DNA from: an uncultured Lachnospiraceae bacterium
Lineage (GTDB): Bacteria > Bacillota > Clostridia > Lachnospirales > Lachnospiraceae
Assembly: GCA_937877165.1 (NCBI GenBank)
Contig: CALEFO010000187.1
Location: forward strand, 1-43,914
Length of the DNA: 43,914 bases
Direction of reading: 5' to 3'
In this document: piece by piece, positions 7,960 to 16,726 of the stretch
How the letters are laid out: every line of letters starts with the position of its first letter
Position numbering within the stretch: the stretch's first letter is position 1
Made by a program: the position numbers and the translations under genes
The notes under the pieces: generated by a model
The model's input: only the letters and a program-made list of their open reading frames with translations
Told to the model about the DNA's origin: nothing
The model's database searches: none

Positions 7960-8937
7960 ATGGCAGCATATTTTGCATCATTGAATCCTACGGCGCTGTG
8001 GAATGCGGCGCCGGGCGGTCTGGCACAGGGCCTGATTTGGGGAATTATGGCTCTTGGTGTGTACCTGACCTATCGTGTACTGAATTTTGCGGATCTTTCG
8101 GTAGACGGATCCTTCGCGACGGGCGGTGCGGTAGCCGTCATGCTGATTTTGCAGGGGTGGAGTCCTGAGGCGGTTCTTCCGGTTGCATTTCTTTCCGGAG
8201 TTGCGGCGGGCTTTGTCACGGGGATTCTGCATGTATGGCTTGGCATTCCGGATATCCTGGCCGGAATTCTTACACAGATTTCTCTGTACTCCATCAACCT
8301 GAACATCATGGGAAAGGCGAATCAGGCAGTTCCTGCGGGAGCGGTGACGGTGCATTTTACGTCGAACATCCGGTATCTGGGACAGACCATTGCGCTGACC
8401 CTCATTGTGGATATTGTCATCATTGGTGTGTTTTACTGGTTCCTTGGAACGGAGACGGGAAGTGCCATTCGTGCAACCGGCATCAATCCGCACATGAGCC
8501 GGGCCCAGGGCATCAACACCGGGAGAATGAAGATCATCGCGCTCGCCGTTTCCAACGGTATGGTCGCACTCTCCGGAGGAATTCTTGCGGAATATCAGGG
8601 CTTTGCGGATGTCAAAATGGGGCAGGGCTCTATCGTCATCGGTCTTGCGGCCGTCATCATCGGAGAGGTGATCGGAGAGGCGGTTCTCGGAAAGCGTCTC
8701 GGCTTTATCCTGCGGCTCACGTTCGTTGTGATCGGCGCGGTAATTTATTATTTCGTTTACGTATTCGTTCTCTGGCTGAAGTTCCCTGCAGATGACATGA
8801 AGCTTTTGACGGCCATCGTGGTGGCAATTTTCCTTGCAGTTCCTTATCTGAAGGAAATGCGCAAGACTTCGTTCCACGCGCTGGCAAGACGCAACAGCAG
8901 AGCAAACGGTTCTGCCAAAGAAGGAAAGGAGAACTGA
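7960..8937 (+). CDS. ABC importer permease (TrpY-like)
   Basis: A 325-residue membrane protein with 8-9 hydrophobic segments, belonging to the branched-chain/ribose-type permease superfamily (BPD_transp_2). Characteristic stretches are QGLIWGIMALGVYLTYRVLN, FADLSVDGSFATGGA and GITPH-like INPHMSRAQGINTGRMKI, then LAEYQGFADVKMGQGSIVIG. This last set is typical of the permease that accompanies ABC_sub_bind lipoproteins. The start follows ATGGAGGGAGATTACAA. The ATPase gene begins 2 bp after the stop, which shows tight coupling. Confidence 0.93.
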   Translation: MAAYFASLNPTALWNAAPGGLAQGLIWGIMALGVYLTYRVLNFADLSVDGSFATGGAVAVMLILQGWSPEAVLPVAFLSGVAAGFVTGILHVWLGIPDILAGILTQISLYSINLNIMGKANQAVPAGAVTVHFTSNIRYLGQTIALTLIVDIVIIGVFYWFLGTETGSAIRATGINPHMSRAQGINTGRMKIIALAVSNGMVALSGGILAEYQGFADVKMGQGSIVIGLAAVIIGEVIGEAVLGKRLGFILRLTFVVIGAVIYYFVYVFVLWLKFPADDMKLLTAIVVAIFLAVPYLKEMRKTSFHALARRNSRANGSAKEGKEN

Positions 8938-8939
8938 TC

Positions 8940-9728
8940 ATGCTGGAGCTTAAGAATATTTCCAAGACGTTTAATGCGGGGACCATCAACGAGAAGAAGG
9001 CCCTGATTGATGTCAGTCTGAAGCTGAATGACGGCGATTTCTGTACGGTGATCGGCGGAAACGGAGCAGGCAAGTCAACGGTGATGAACGCCGTAGCCGG
9101 CGTGTGGCCGGTAGACAGTGGTCAGATCCTGATTGACGGAGAAGATGTATCGGCACTGCCGGAATTCAAACGGGCTGTATATCTGGGAAGGGTTTTCCAG
9201 GATCCGATGACAGGAACCGCGGGCGATATGCAGATCGACGAGAACATGGCGCTGGCGGCAAGGCGTGGACAGAAGAGGACACTTCGCTGGGGGGTAAGCC
9301 GTAAGGAAGAGGCGGAATACCGGGAGCTGGTCAAGAGGCTGGACCTGGGTCTGGAGGACCGGATGACCTCGAAGGTTGGTCTCCTCTCCGGCGGACAGAG
9401 ACAGGCCCTGACGCTTTTGATGGCCACCATGAAGAAACCTAAGGTCCTTCTTCTGGATGAGCACACCGCTGCATTGGATCCCAAGACGGCAGCGAAGGTG
9501 CTGGAGGCAACCGACCGGATTGTCGGAGAGAACAAGCTGACGACCTTGATGGTTACGCACAACATGCACGATGCGATTGCGCATGGAAACCGCCTGATCA
9601 TGATGTCAAACGGACGGATCATTTATGATGTAGCAGGAGAAGAGAAGAAGAAGCTGAAGGTTCAGGACCTGCTTCAGAAGTTTGAAGAGGCGGGCGGAGA
9701 GCTTTCGGACAGAATGGCTCTTTCCTGA
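8940..9728 (+). CDS. ABC importer ATP-binding protein (TrpZ-like)
   Basis: A 262-residue ABC ATPase that energises the importer with the preceding permease and lipoprotein. Motifs in order: Walker A GGNGAGKST (about residues 40-48), the Q-loop in GRVFQDPM, the signature LLSGGQRQAL, Walker B VLLLDEHTAALDP with the catalytic Glu, and the H-loop in LMVTHNMHDA. The GAGAACTGATC just before the ATG overlaps the end of the permease gene. No regulator or metabolic gene for the ligand is adjacent, so substrate specificity remains open. Confidence 0.95.
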   Translation: MLELKNISKTFNAGTINEKKALIDVSLKLNDGDFCTVIGGNGAGKSTVMNAVAGVWPVDSGQILIDGEDVSALPEFKRAVYLGRVFQDPMTGTAGDMQIDENMALAARRGQKRTLRWGVSRKEEAEYRELVKRLDLGLEDRMTSKVGLLSGGQRQALTLLMATMKKPKVLLLDEHTAALDPKTAAKVLEATDRIVGENKLTTLMVTHNMHDAIAHGNRLIMMSNGRIIYDVAGEEKKKLKVQDLLQKFEEAGGELSDRMALS

Positions 9729-9800
9729 AGGTTGGATTATGAAGTGAGCGCCGCAGGATCAAATACGCAGACAGGCTGCGGACAGGCAGGGAGAGAGAAG

Positions 9801-10778
9801 ATGTATGACGTGATTATCGCCGGAGCCGGTACCGCGGGGCTGACGGCAGCGATTTATGTGCAGCGGGCAGGCAAGAAGGCTCTGGTTCTGGACGGAGCCG
9901 GATACGGCGGGCAGATCATCAACACGCCGGAGGTGGAGAATTATCCGGGAATTCCGAAGATTGGCGGCTTTGAATTTGCAACGGGGCTCTTGGAGCAGGC
10001 GAAGGCGCTCGGGGCCGTGGTGGACTTCGAGGAAGTTCTCGGAATTGAATCAGTGGAAGGAAAGGAAGGAACTGCACCGAAGGAGCAGACAGATGCTGCG
10101 CAGGAGAATCCTGCGGACAAGATTGTCCGCACGGCGACGCACTGCTATCGAACTCACGCGGTGATTCTTGCGACGGGTCTTACAAGAAGAAAGCTCGGTC
10201 TTCCCGGAGAAGATCAGCTTCTCGGAAAGGGACTTTCCTACTGCGCGACCTGCGACGGAGCTTTTTACAGGAAGAAGACGGTTGCGGTGAACGGCGGCGG
10301 CAATACGGCAGTGGAGGATGCAGTTTTTCTCGCGGGGCTTTGCGAGAAGGTTTACCTGATTCACAGAAGAGATCGGTTTCGCGCGGATGAAGCGGAGGTA
10401 AGAAAGCTCCAGGGGCTTTCCAATGTGGAGCTTGTCTTCAACAGCACAGTCTCCGGGTGGAGAACCGGAGAGAACGGGAAACTCTGCAGTGTTCAGGTAA
10501 CGGACAGGCTGACCGGGGAGCATCAGGAGCTTCCGGTTTCCGGCCTGTTCGTTGCAATCGGGCAGGTCCCGGCAGGCCGAAATTTTGACGACGTGGTTGC
10601 GGCCGATGAGAATGGCTATATTCTTGCAGGAGAAGACTGCCGGACCTCGGCACCCGGAATTTTTGCGGCGGGGGACTGCCGGACGAAGAAAATCCGCCAG
10701 CTTGTGACCGCGGCTTCGGATGGCGCGGTGGCGGGAATGGCAGCGTGCAGCTATGCGGATCTTTTTACCAGGAATTAA
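9801..10778 (+). CDS. trxB: Thioredoxin reductase-family flavoprotein
   Basis: A 325-residue pyridine nucleotide-disulphide oxidoreductase. It has an FAD-binding GAGTAGLTAAIYVQRAGK at the N terminus, the redox pair CATC (Cys148, Cys151) in YCATCDGAFY, the NADPH-binding NGGGNTAVEDA, the HRRDRFRADE segment, and the C-terminal FAD motif GIFAAGDC. These are the marks of low-Mr thioredoxin reductase. Between residues about 92 and 112 there is a Glu/Ala/Gln-rich insertion (KEGTAPKEQTDAAQENPAD) that usual TrxB proteins lack. The start is at MYDVIIAG after AGGGAGAGAGAAG; the open frame reaches back to 9732. No thioredoxin gene is nearby. A related ferredoxin- or flavin-linked reductase cannot be excluded. 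Confidence 0.88.
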   Translation: MYDVIIAGAGTAGLTAAIYVQRAGKKALVLDGAGYGGQIINTPEVENYPGIPKIGGFEFATGLLEQAKALGAVVDFEEVLGIESVEGKEGTAPKEQTDAAQENPADKIVRTATHCYRTHAVILATGLTRRKLGLPGEDQLLGKGLSYCATCDGAFYRKKTVAVNGGGNTAVEDAVFLAGLCEKVYLIHRRDRFRADEAEVRKLQGLSNVELVFNSTVSGWRTGENGKLCSVQVTDRLTGEHQELPVSGLFVAIGQVPAGRNFDDVVAADENGYILAGEDCRTSAPGIFAAGDCRTKKIRQLVTAASDGAVAGMAACSYADLFTRN

Positions 10779-10946
10779 CAGGGAGAACATGAAACGGTAA
10801 TTTTGAGGGGGCACAATCAGAAGAAATGCGGGCAGGATTCGCATTCCTTTTGAAAAGCAGCTAAGGTGCGGGGCTTTCCGAAATCAGGTATGGGACGCGT
10901 GGAAGGGATAGTCAAACCGCTGCCGGTCATCAACATGGGGGAAGTT

Positions 10947-12188
10947 ATGAAGGAAAAACTTACAGCTCTGGAGAAAAAGTGGATTCTGTATGATGTGGCC
11001 AATTCGGCCTTCACGATGATGGTTTCAACGATCATCCCGATTTATTTCAACCAGCTTGGCAGTCAGGCCGGACTTTCGGAAGTAAATTACCTCGCCTACT
11101 GGGGCTACACCATTTCCATTTCAACGATTATTGTTGCGATTCTGGGACCGATCCTTGGGGCTGCGGCGGACAAGGGACGGAAGAAAAAGGCTATTTTTGC
11201 CGCAACGATTATTCTGGGAGCGATTGGCTGTGCGGCGCTGGGACTGGTTAAGGAATGGCTGATGTTCCTCATTGTGTTCTGTATCGTCAAATCCGTTTAT
11301 TCTCTGAGTCTTGTTGTCTATGATTCCACACTGTCGGATATTACGACGGAGGAGCGGATGGACAACGTCTCTTCGCAGGGATATGCGTGGGGATATATTG
11401 GCAGCTGCATCCCGTTCATCGCCTGCCTTGTCCTCGTTCTGTGCAGTGATAAAATCGGGCTGTCCCAGATGACGGCACTGTCTCTTTCTCTTGTGATTAC
11501 CGCGGTTTGGTGGATGGGCGTATCAGTTCCTATCCTGGGCAGCTACAAGCAGAGATATTTCATCACCGGCGAGGAAGAGCACAAGAATATTCTGCAGCAG
11601 CTCGGAATCAGTCTTCGCGATATCGTGAAGAACAAGAAGGTATTCTTCTTCCTGCTGGCATTCTTCTTCTATATTGACGGCGTGTATACCATCATTGATA
11701 TGTCGACGGCATATGGATCGGCACTTGGGCTGGGATCTACGGACATGCTGCTGGCTCTTCTGGTGACTCAGTTTGTTGCGTTCCCGTTTGCAATTTTGTT
11801 TGGAAAGCTCTCTCAGAAGGGGATCTCAGAGAAGCTGATCATGATTGCCATTGCGGCCTACACGGGCATCGCAATTTTTGCTTTCTTCATGACAGCGAGC
11901 TGGCAGTTCTGGGTTTTGGCGATCTTCGTCGGAATGTTTCAGGGAGGAATCCAGGCACTGTCCCGGTCGTATTTTGCCAAGATTATTCCGGCCGAGCGGT
12001 CCGGAGAATTCTTCGGCTTCTATGACATCTGTGGGAAAGGTGCTTCGGTTATCGGAACAACTCTGATGGGCCTGGTATCCCAGCTGACGGGAAGCGTCAA
12101 CTATGGTGTCGGCGTGATCGCAATTTTCTTCGTGGTCGGACTGGTGCTGTTTATTTTTAGTACGAAACAGACACTCGAAAATGCCTGA
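10947..12188 (+). CDS. UMF1/Atg22-like MFS transporter
   Basis: A 413-residue integral membrane protein with about 12 hydrophobic segments. The start KKWILYDVANSAF is the hallmark of the UMF1 family of major facilitators related to Atg22, and AAADKGRKKKAIF matches the MFS loop motif between TM2 and TM3. Substrates are unknown for most of the family; amino-acid or sugar efflux has been suggested for relatives. The start has GGGGGAAGTT upstream. A 168-bp leader separates it from the trxB-like gene, with no obvious terminator. Its end overlaps the long open frame of the next gene by 8 bp, but the next gene's true start is downstream. Confidence 0.87.
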   Translation: MKEKLTALEKKWILYDVANSAFTMMVSTIIPIYFNQLGSQAGLSEVNYLAYWGYTISISTIIVAILGPILGAAADKGRKKKAIFAATIILGAIGCAALGLVKEWLMFLIVFCIVKSVYSLSLVVYDSTLSDITTEERMDNVSSQGYAWGYIGSCIPFIACLVLVLCSDKIGLSQMTALSLSLVITAVWWMGVSVPILGSYKQRYFITGEEEHKNILQQLGISLRDIVKNKKVFFFLLAFFFYIDGVYTIIDMSTAYGSALGLGSTDMLLALLVTQFVAFPFAILFGKLSQKGISEKLIMIAIAAYTGIAIFAFFMTASWQFWVLAIFVGMFQGGIQALSRSYFAKIIPAERSGEFFGFYDICGKGASVIGTTLMGLVSQLTGSVNYGVGVIAIFFVVGLVLFIFSTKQTLENA

Positions 12189-12240
12189 TGGCACTCGGAA
12201 ATATCTGATGGAGAAAAGAGAATTTGGGAGGAAGATGAGG

Positions 12241-12969
12241 ATGAGAACACTGGTATGGGCGCATCGCGGTGCCTCCGCATACGCTCCGGAGAATACGCTT
12301 CCGGCTTTTGAAAAGGCTGCTGAGATGCAGGCGGATGGCATTGAACTGGATGTGCAGCTGACTTCGGACGGTGAGCTGGTTGTGGTGCATGATGAATCAT
12401 TGGAGCGGGTCAGCGACGGAATCGGGTTCGTAAAGGACCACACCTTTGCACAGCTTCGCGCGTTGAATTTCAATCGGACACATCCGGAATATGAGAAGGC
12501 ACAGATGCCGACGCTGGAGGAGGTCTATGACCTGATCAAACCGACCGGGCTTACCATCAATGTGGAATTCAAAACCGGTGTGTTCCGCTACAGCGGAATT
12601 GAGGAGAAGGTCCTGGATCTGACGGCCCGCAAGGGGATGGAAGAGAAAGTTATGTACTCCTCCTTTAATCATGAAACACTGACGTATCTCAGAAAGCTGA
12701 ATCCGGAAGTGAACACAGGACTTTTGTATTCAGACGGATGGCTCGATGTGGCTCCTTACGCAAAGGACAAGGTGAAGGTCAATGCGCTGCATCCGGCCCT
12801 GTATTTTCTGCAGGATCCGGATTATGTAAAGACGGCGCATGCCTATGGACTGGAGACACATGTCTGGACCGTCAACGAGGAAGGCTACATGAAGCTGTGC
12901 CGCAATATGGGTGTCGAGGCAATCATCACGAATAAGCCGGATGTCTGCCGGAAGATTGTGATGGAATGA
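12241..12969 (+). CDS. Glycerophosphodiester phosphodiesterase
   Basis: A 242-residue cytoplasmic enzyme of the GDPD family (TIM barrel). It hydrolyses glycerophosphodiesters to glycerol-3-phosphate and an alcohol. The signature residues are present: WAHRGASAYAPENTLPAF with the catalytic His-Arg, then GIELDVQLTSDGELVVVHDE with the metal Glu/Asp and second His, and NVEFKTG. The C terminus HVWTVNEE and GVEAIITNKPD is typical. No signal peptide is seen. GGAGG lies 9 nt before the ATG at 12241 and only 3 nt before another ATG at 12235, so I prefer 12241. It is probably transcribed with the upstream transporter. Confidence 0.93.
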   Translation: MRTLVWAHRGASAYAPENTLPAFEKAAEMQADGIELDVQLTSDGELVVVHDESLERVSDGIGFVKDHTFAQLRALNFNRTHPEYEKAQMPTLEEVYDLIKPTGLTINVEFKTGVFRYSGIEEKVLDLTARKGMEEKVMYSSFNHETLTYLRKLNPEVNTGLLYSDGWLDVAPYAKDKVKVNALHPALYFLQDPDYVKTAHAYGLETHVWTVNEEGYMKLCRNMGVEAIITNKPDVCRKIVME

Positions 12970-13003
12970 GAAGCTGGACAGAAATCATATAAGATCAGGG
13001 ATA

Positions 13004-13054
13004 AAAAGACCCGGGGCAGATCACGACGGTCGTGATACTTGTCCTGGGTCTTTT
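13004..13054. terminator. Bidirectional terminator
   Basis: AAAAGACCC and GGGTCTTTT form the base of a stem. Inside, ATCACGAC pairs with GTCGTGAT. A-rich and T-rich flanks on both sides make it a plausible terminator for either strand. It ends the GDPD message. Confidence 0.85.
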
Positions 13055-13907
13055 GTGCACATTTGCAGAACGGCTGCACAATGTCAATAGCAATACTTAT
13101 GCCCCGCTTCACAAGAAAGAAGACTGTCACGCCAAGGGAAAGAGTCTCTGCGTCATATCCCACATAGCAGCCGGGGATCATGAGCTCCAGATAAATCTGC
13201 ATTTCGTTGTCGGACCCAAATCAAGCCTCAAATTTCCAAACAGAAAGAAGACGGGAGCCGCAATCCGGCTTCCAGAGATGGAGACAGGAGGAATCCCAGC
13301 CGGTGAGGACAGGGAGACCGGTGTAAATATCGGAGGGTAGAGAAATGGCGAGAACCCAGTGCCAATCAAGAGGCGAAGCGGCAAGAAGAAGCGCATAGTA
13401 CCCGGGATGTTCACTGGAGGAAAAGCTGCAGGAGAAAAGGGAAGATGCCGGAACCCGCACGAAGCGGCCGGAAAGCCCGGCACTTTGAAGAAACCGGTTT
13501 GCACCCCGGAGCGTCAGAACCGGGCCATTGCCGATATAGGAGTGAGCCTGAGAAAAAAGGCAGGTTCGTGAGAGACCTGCACAATATGCAGGAAACTCCT
13601 GCAACAGCAAATTAACCACCATGACAGAGCAGCAGTGATTTCGGGCCAGAGAAGTGAATTCTGCAGTTGTTGCAAAAGGGAGGCGCAGGGCTAAGGGAAG
13701 ATCCGGCGAAAGCCGGGAAAAGCCATAGTGGTTATTCAATTCGGCAGTCGTTTTTGTGCTCATGAACTTATTATAGAGCAGACAGAAGGAAAATGCGGTA
13801 CAATGTGGCAGGTATGTTGTGCAAGAACACCCGTAACATGACTGCACACAGGACAGCCGGAAAGCACAGGAAAGCTTGTTTTTACATAGAAAAGGATACA
13901 CATCGTT
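13055..13907. other. 853-bp noncoding interval
   Basis: No convincing coding region is visible. The longest open frames (for example minus 13221-13901) lack a ribosome site, have no recognisable motif and run through hairpins. Several inverted repeats occur, such as GCCGG-AAAG-CCCGGC near 13467 and CCGGC-GAAA-GCCGG near 13703. The right part (13553-13775) has the features of a minus-strand RNA gene, listed separately. In the left part (13055-13550) I see nothing I can name; it may be the decayed remains of a gene or part of a longer structured RNA. Confidence 0.6.
13553..13763 (-). ncRNA. Candidate structured small RNA
   Basis: On the minus strand a perfect TATAAT (plus 13770-13775) precedes about 210 nt that end at a terminator: GCAGGT and ACCTGC arms (13560-13580) followed by a run of six T on this strand. 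Inside, the segment AACCACTATGGC pairs with GTCATGGTGGTT over 12 bp (two G-U) and encloses about 95 nt with a CCGGC-TTTC-GCCGG hairpin. A GCAGGA/TCCTGC hairpin lies before the terminator, and a GCACAA near the 5' end can pair with TTGTGC near the 3' end. No ribosome site or ORF is seen. The size and rod-like pairing resemble 6S-class RNAs, but I cannot confirm a family. The -35 is poor. Confidence 0.45.
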
Positions 13908-15758
13908 TTGAGAATTCGGGATCAGAAAAATTCAGATCAGAAGGATCTGCAGAGGGAAGGGCTGAAAGAAAAATTTGCAGTGAGAGTCTGCGCTTTGCTT
14001 CTTGGCGGAGCGGTTCTCTGCATGGAAAATCCCTATACGGCCTATGCGGCGCAGAATACAGATGCTGCAGAGAATGCATCGTCAGACGGGAGCGCGGAAA
14101 ATGCGGAGGAGATGGATGCCGGAGCAGATACTGCGGAGAGTGCCGCAGAGGAACAGACGGAACCGGCAGAGACAGAGGAGCATACACAGGTTCTGCTGCC
14201 GGGGGCGGGATTTTCTTATGCATTTGCTGCCAGAAAAGTGTCTCTTCGGGATGTGGAGGACAATTTGTATGACAGCGGATTGATTTCTGCGATCCGTACG
14301 GAAGAGAAAAAGGGACTCAGTCTGAATGCTTCTGCGGCGGAAAATGCAGCGGCAGGAGAGAATTCTGCAGAGGAATCCGATGAAGCCTCTTCGGATGGAA
14401 GCGAAGAGGATAACCGTGCAATTGCAGGAACGCAGCTGACACCGGTGCAGGCAAGAGAGCAGTCCGTCGTAAACGCGGTTTCAGAGACGCAGGGCATCCG
14501 GATCGATAATGCAACGGCAACCATTCTGTCTGCGACGGCAGTCACCGTCGTTTCGGATGCCAATATCGCTGTTCAGCTGGCGCAGATGGTGGATCGCAAA
14601 AAGGCCCAGATGCAGCTGGATCAAGGCGTCATCAGTGCCTCGGAGGCGGAAGCACTTCTTGCCTCTGCGCGGGGAGATCAGGCGGAGGAAGGAACGGATG
14701 CCACCATTTCCATCACGGAGGGCGGCGATGGATCGGATGCCGGGCAGACTGCGGAGAACGCAGAGGATGGAGACGGCGCGGCAGCGACAGATTCGGACGG
14801 CAATGAGCTGGTTGTGGCACAGGTCAATGATTTTATCAATGTCCGCGCGGATGCGGATACGGAGTCAGAGATCGTTGGAAAGCTTTATAACGGTTCGGTG
14901 GCAAAGGTCCTTGGGCGTACCGGGAACGGCTGGGCACGCATCCAGTCCGGGGATGTCACCGGATATATTCGGGAGGAATACGTGGCGACCGGAGAGACGG
15001 CGCAGCAGCTCGTGGATTCGGTATCGACGAAGCAGGCGGTTGTGACGACGCAGACGCTTCGCGTGCGTGCGGCGGCACAGGCGGATTCGGATGTCATTAC
15101 CCTGATCGGACAGGGTGAGACACTGGATATTCTCGAAGAGAAGGACGGCTGGTACAAGGTAGATACACCGGACGGCGAAGGCTACATTTCCTCGGATTTT
15201 GCCGATGTGGAGGAAATTTACCCGGAGGCCATTTCCAAAGAGCAGGAAGAAGCGGAGGAAGCCGCGGCAGAGGCTTCCAGGAAGGCAGAGGAGGAAGCTG
15301 CGAAGGAGGCATCCGATGCGGCGGCATCGAAGAAAAAGAAGTCCGGCAGCAAGAAGTCTTCCGGCTCCGGCGCTTTGAACACCTATACGGGGAGCAGCAG
15401 CTCCGGAAGCTCGACAGGGCAGGCAGTTGCCAATTATGCACTGCAGTTTGTCGGCAATCCGTATGTATGGGGCGGCACCAGTTTGACAAACGGAGCAGAC
15501 TGCTCTGGCTTTACGATGGCGGTATATGCGAACTTCGGCGTCAGCCTTCCGCATTATACCGGGTCCCAGCAGCAGTGCGGAACTGCGGTGAGCTCGCTTG
15601 CGGAGGCACAGCCGGGCGACCTGATTCTGTATTCGGGCCACGTGGCGATCTACCTTGGGAACAATCAGATTGTGCATGCATCGAATCCGAGATACGGTAT
15701 CACGACCGGAACGGCGACATATCGGAATATCGTTGCCATCCGCAGAATTTTCAATTAG
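13908..15758 (+). CDS. SH3-domain NlpC/P60 cell-wall hydrolase
   Basis: A 616-residue secreted protein. The N terminus has a basic stretch, then a hydrophobic signal (VRVCALLLGGAVLC) with probable cleavage after AYA. A long Ala/Glu/Asp/Ser-rich acidic region follows. Two bacterial SH3 repeats lie at about 303-360 (FINVRADADTESEIVGKLYN) and 375-435 (TLRVRAAAQADSDVITLIGQ). A Glu/Ala/Lys linker that looks like a coiled coil and a Ser/Gly stretch come next. The C-terminal ~115 residues are an NlpC/P60 domain: ADCSGFT (nucleophile Cys), YSGHVAIYLG (His) and IVHASN (third residue). Such enzymes cut D-Glu-diaminopimelate bonds in peptidoglycan. No ATG is well placed; the frame uses TTG at 13908, with AAAGGA 11 nt upstream. 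A GTG at about 13980 is an alternative start that keeps the signal peptide. Confidence 0.88.
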   Translation: MRIRDQKNSDQKDLQREGLKEKFAVRVCALLLGGAVLCMENPYTAYAAQNTDAAENASSDGSAENAEEMDAGADTAESAAEEQTEPAETEEHTQVLLPGAGFSYAFAARKVSLRDVEDNLYDSGLISAIRTEEKKGLSLNASAAENAAAGENSAEESDEASSDGSEEDNRAIAGTQLTPVQAREQSVVNAVSETQGIRIDNATATILSATAVTVVSDANIAVQLAQMVDRKKAQMQLDQGVISASEAEALLASARGDQAEEGTDATISITEGGDGSDAGQTAENAEDGDGAAATDSDGNELVVAQVNDFINVRADADTESEIVGKLYNGSVAKVLGRTGNGWARIQSGDVTGYIREEYVATGETAQQLVDSVSTKQAVVTTQTLRVRAAAQADSDVITLIGQGETLDILEEKDGWYKVDTPDGEGYISSDFADVEEIYPEAISKEQEEAEEAAAEASRKAEEEAAKEASDAAASKKKKSGSKKSSGSGALNTYTGSSSSGSSTGQAVANYALQFVGNPYVWGGTSLTNGADCSGFTMAVYANFGVSLPHYTGSQQQCGTAVSSLAEAQPGDLILYSGHVAIYLGNNQIVHASNPRYGITTGTATYRNIVAIRRIFN

Positions 15759-15796
15759 AAGACTGCGGAAACAGAAATACGGATAAGAAACAAAGA

Positions 15797-15850
15797 ACGT
15801 TGGATCAGGAGCATTCCGCAGGAAAACGGGATGCTCCTGATTCTTTATAA
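15797..15850 (+). terminator. Terminator after the NlpC/P60 gene
   Basis: ATCAGGAGCAT and ATGCTCCTGAT form an 11-bp stem around a 15-nt loop, followed by TCTTTATA. The T tract is weak, but the position between two genes and the new promoter downstream support a terminator. Confidence 0.7.
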
Positions 15851-15883
15851 ACGGAAATTTGTGTGTTGTGCACAGAAAAAACA

Positions 15884-15912
15884 GCTTTGACGGGCGGGAC
15901 ATGGTACAATAA
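15884..15912 (+). promoter_or_regulatory. Promoter of hpf
   Basis: TTGACG is followed after 17 bp by TACAAT. This gives a leader of about 60-65 nt before hpf. The exact ends may be off by one or two bases. Confidence 0.7.
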
Positions 15913-15978
15913 GGACAGCCGGACCAGAGATTCTGACAGGCAAAACTGCGGCGTCCGGCGGAAAGGAAAGGGAATCGT

Positions 15979-16509
15979 ATGAAGTACACCATCGTTGGAA
16001 AGAACATTGAGGTTACATCGGGACTGGATACCGCAATCCGCAGCAAGCTGGACAAGCTGGACCGTTTCTTTGCGCCGGACACCGAGGTGCGCGTCACACT
16101 GAGCGTTGAGAAGGATCGTCAGAAGATCGAGGTGACGATTCCTGTCCGCGACGGCATCATCCGTTCGGAACAGGCCAGCAATGATATGTATATCAGCATC
16201 GATCTCGTGGAGGAGGTTATTGAGCGTCAGCTTAAAAAGTACAAGAACAAAATCGTGGATCGTCATCAGGACAGCGGCAACGACTTCCGGCGCGAGTTTC
16301 TGGAGCATGAATATATGGCGGAGGAAGAGATTCATATTTCACGCCGCAAGCAGTTTGATATGAAGCCGATGTATCCGGAGGATGCATGTGTGCAGATGGA
16401 GCTTCTGGGACACAGTTTTTATCTGTTCTGCAATGCAGAAACGGAGCAGCTGAACGTGGTTTACAAGCGCAAGGGTGGTACCTATGGACTGATTGAGCCG
16501 GATCTGTAA
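15979..16509 (+). CDS. hpf: Long-form ribosome hibernation promoting factor
   Basis: A 176-residue protein of the long HPF type. The N-terminal ~100 residues form the S30AE domain (YTIVGKNIEVTSGLDTAIRS, then VTLSVEKDRQKIEVTIPVRDG) that binds the 30S subunit at the decoding site. The C-terminal ~55 residues (RRKQFDMKPMYPEDACVQME onward, ending near YKRKGGTYGLIEPD) form the dimerisation domain that joins two 70S ribosomes into 100S particles in stationary phase. The start follows GGAAAGGAAAGGGAATCGT. It has its own promoter and stands alone. Confidence 0.97.
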   Translation: MKYTIVGKNIEVTSGLDTAIRSKLDKLDRFFAPDTEVRVTLSVEKDRQKIEVTIPVRDGIIRSEQASNDMYISIDLVEEVIERQLKKYKNKIVDRHQDSGNDFRREFLEHEYMAEEEIHISRRKQFDMKPMYPEDACVQMELLGHSFYLFCNAETEQLNVVYKRKGGTYGLIEPDL

Positions 16510-16566
16510 AAGATCGGAAAGACAAAACATACAGTTTTCCATATCCAATTTCAGAACTATTCAGAA

Positions 16567-16595
16567 TTGAAAAAAGAGGGACGCTATGCTATAAT
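16567..16595 (+). promoter_or_regulatory. Strong promoter of the butyrate operon
   Basis: TTGAAA (16567-16572), a 17-bp spacer and a perfect TATAAT (16590-16595). The predicted start at about 16602 gives a long untranslated leader before the first thiolase gene. Confidence 0.85.
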
Positions 16596-16726
16596 TTCCC
16601 TCGGTGTGATAAAAAATTAACAATGTTAAAGCCGCTCCGGCAGCTGCCGGTCCAGAAAACGAAAAATTCCCGGGAAAAGCGGCCTGCAGCATGATCGTTA
16701 CACCGGAGAATGAAATGAAATTGTTG

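Noticed and set aside
13201..13460. Cobalamin riboswitch or RNase P RNA in the noncoding gap
   Set aside because: Short words resemble parts of these RNAs (for example GGCACTGGG), but the B12 box and the RNase P conserved regions are missing.
13221..13901. A 226-residue minus-strand open frame in the noncoding gap
   Set aside because: It has no ribosome site, a Cys/Ser/Leu composition typical of random reading, and it crosses the terminator at 13553.
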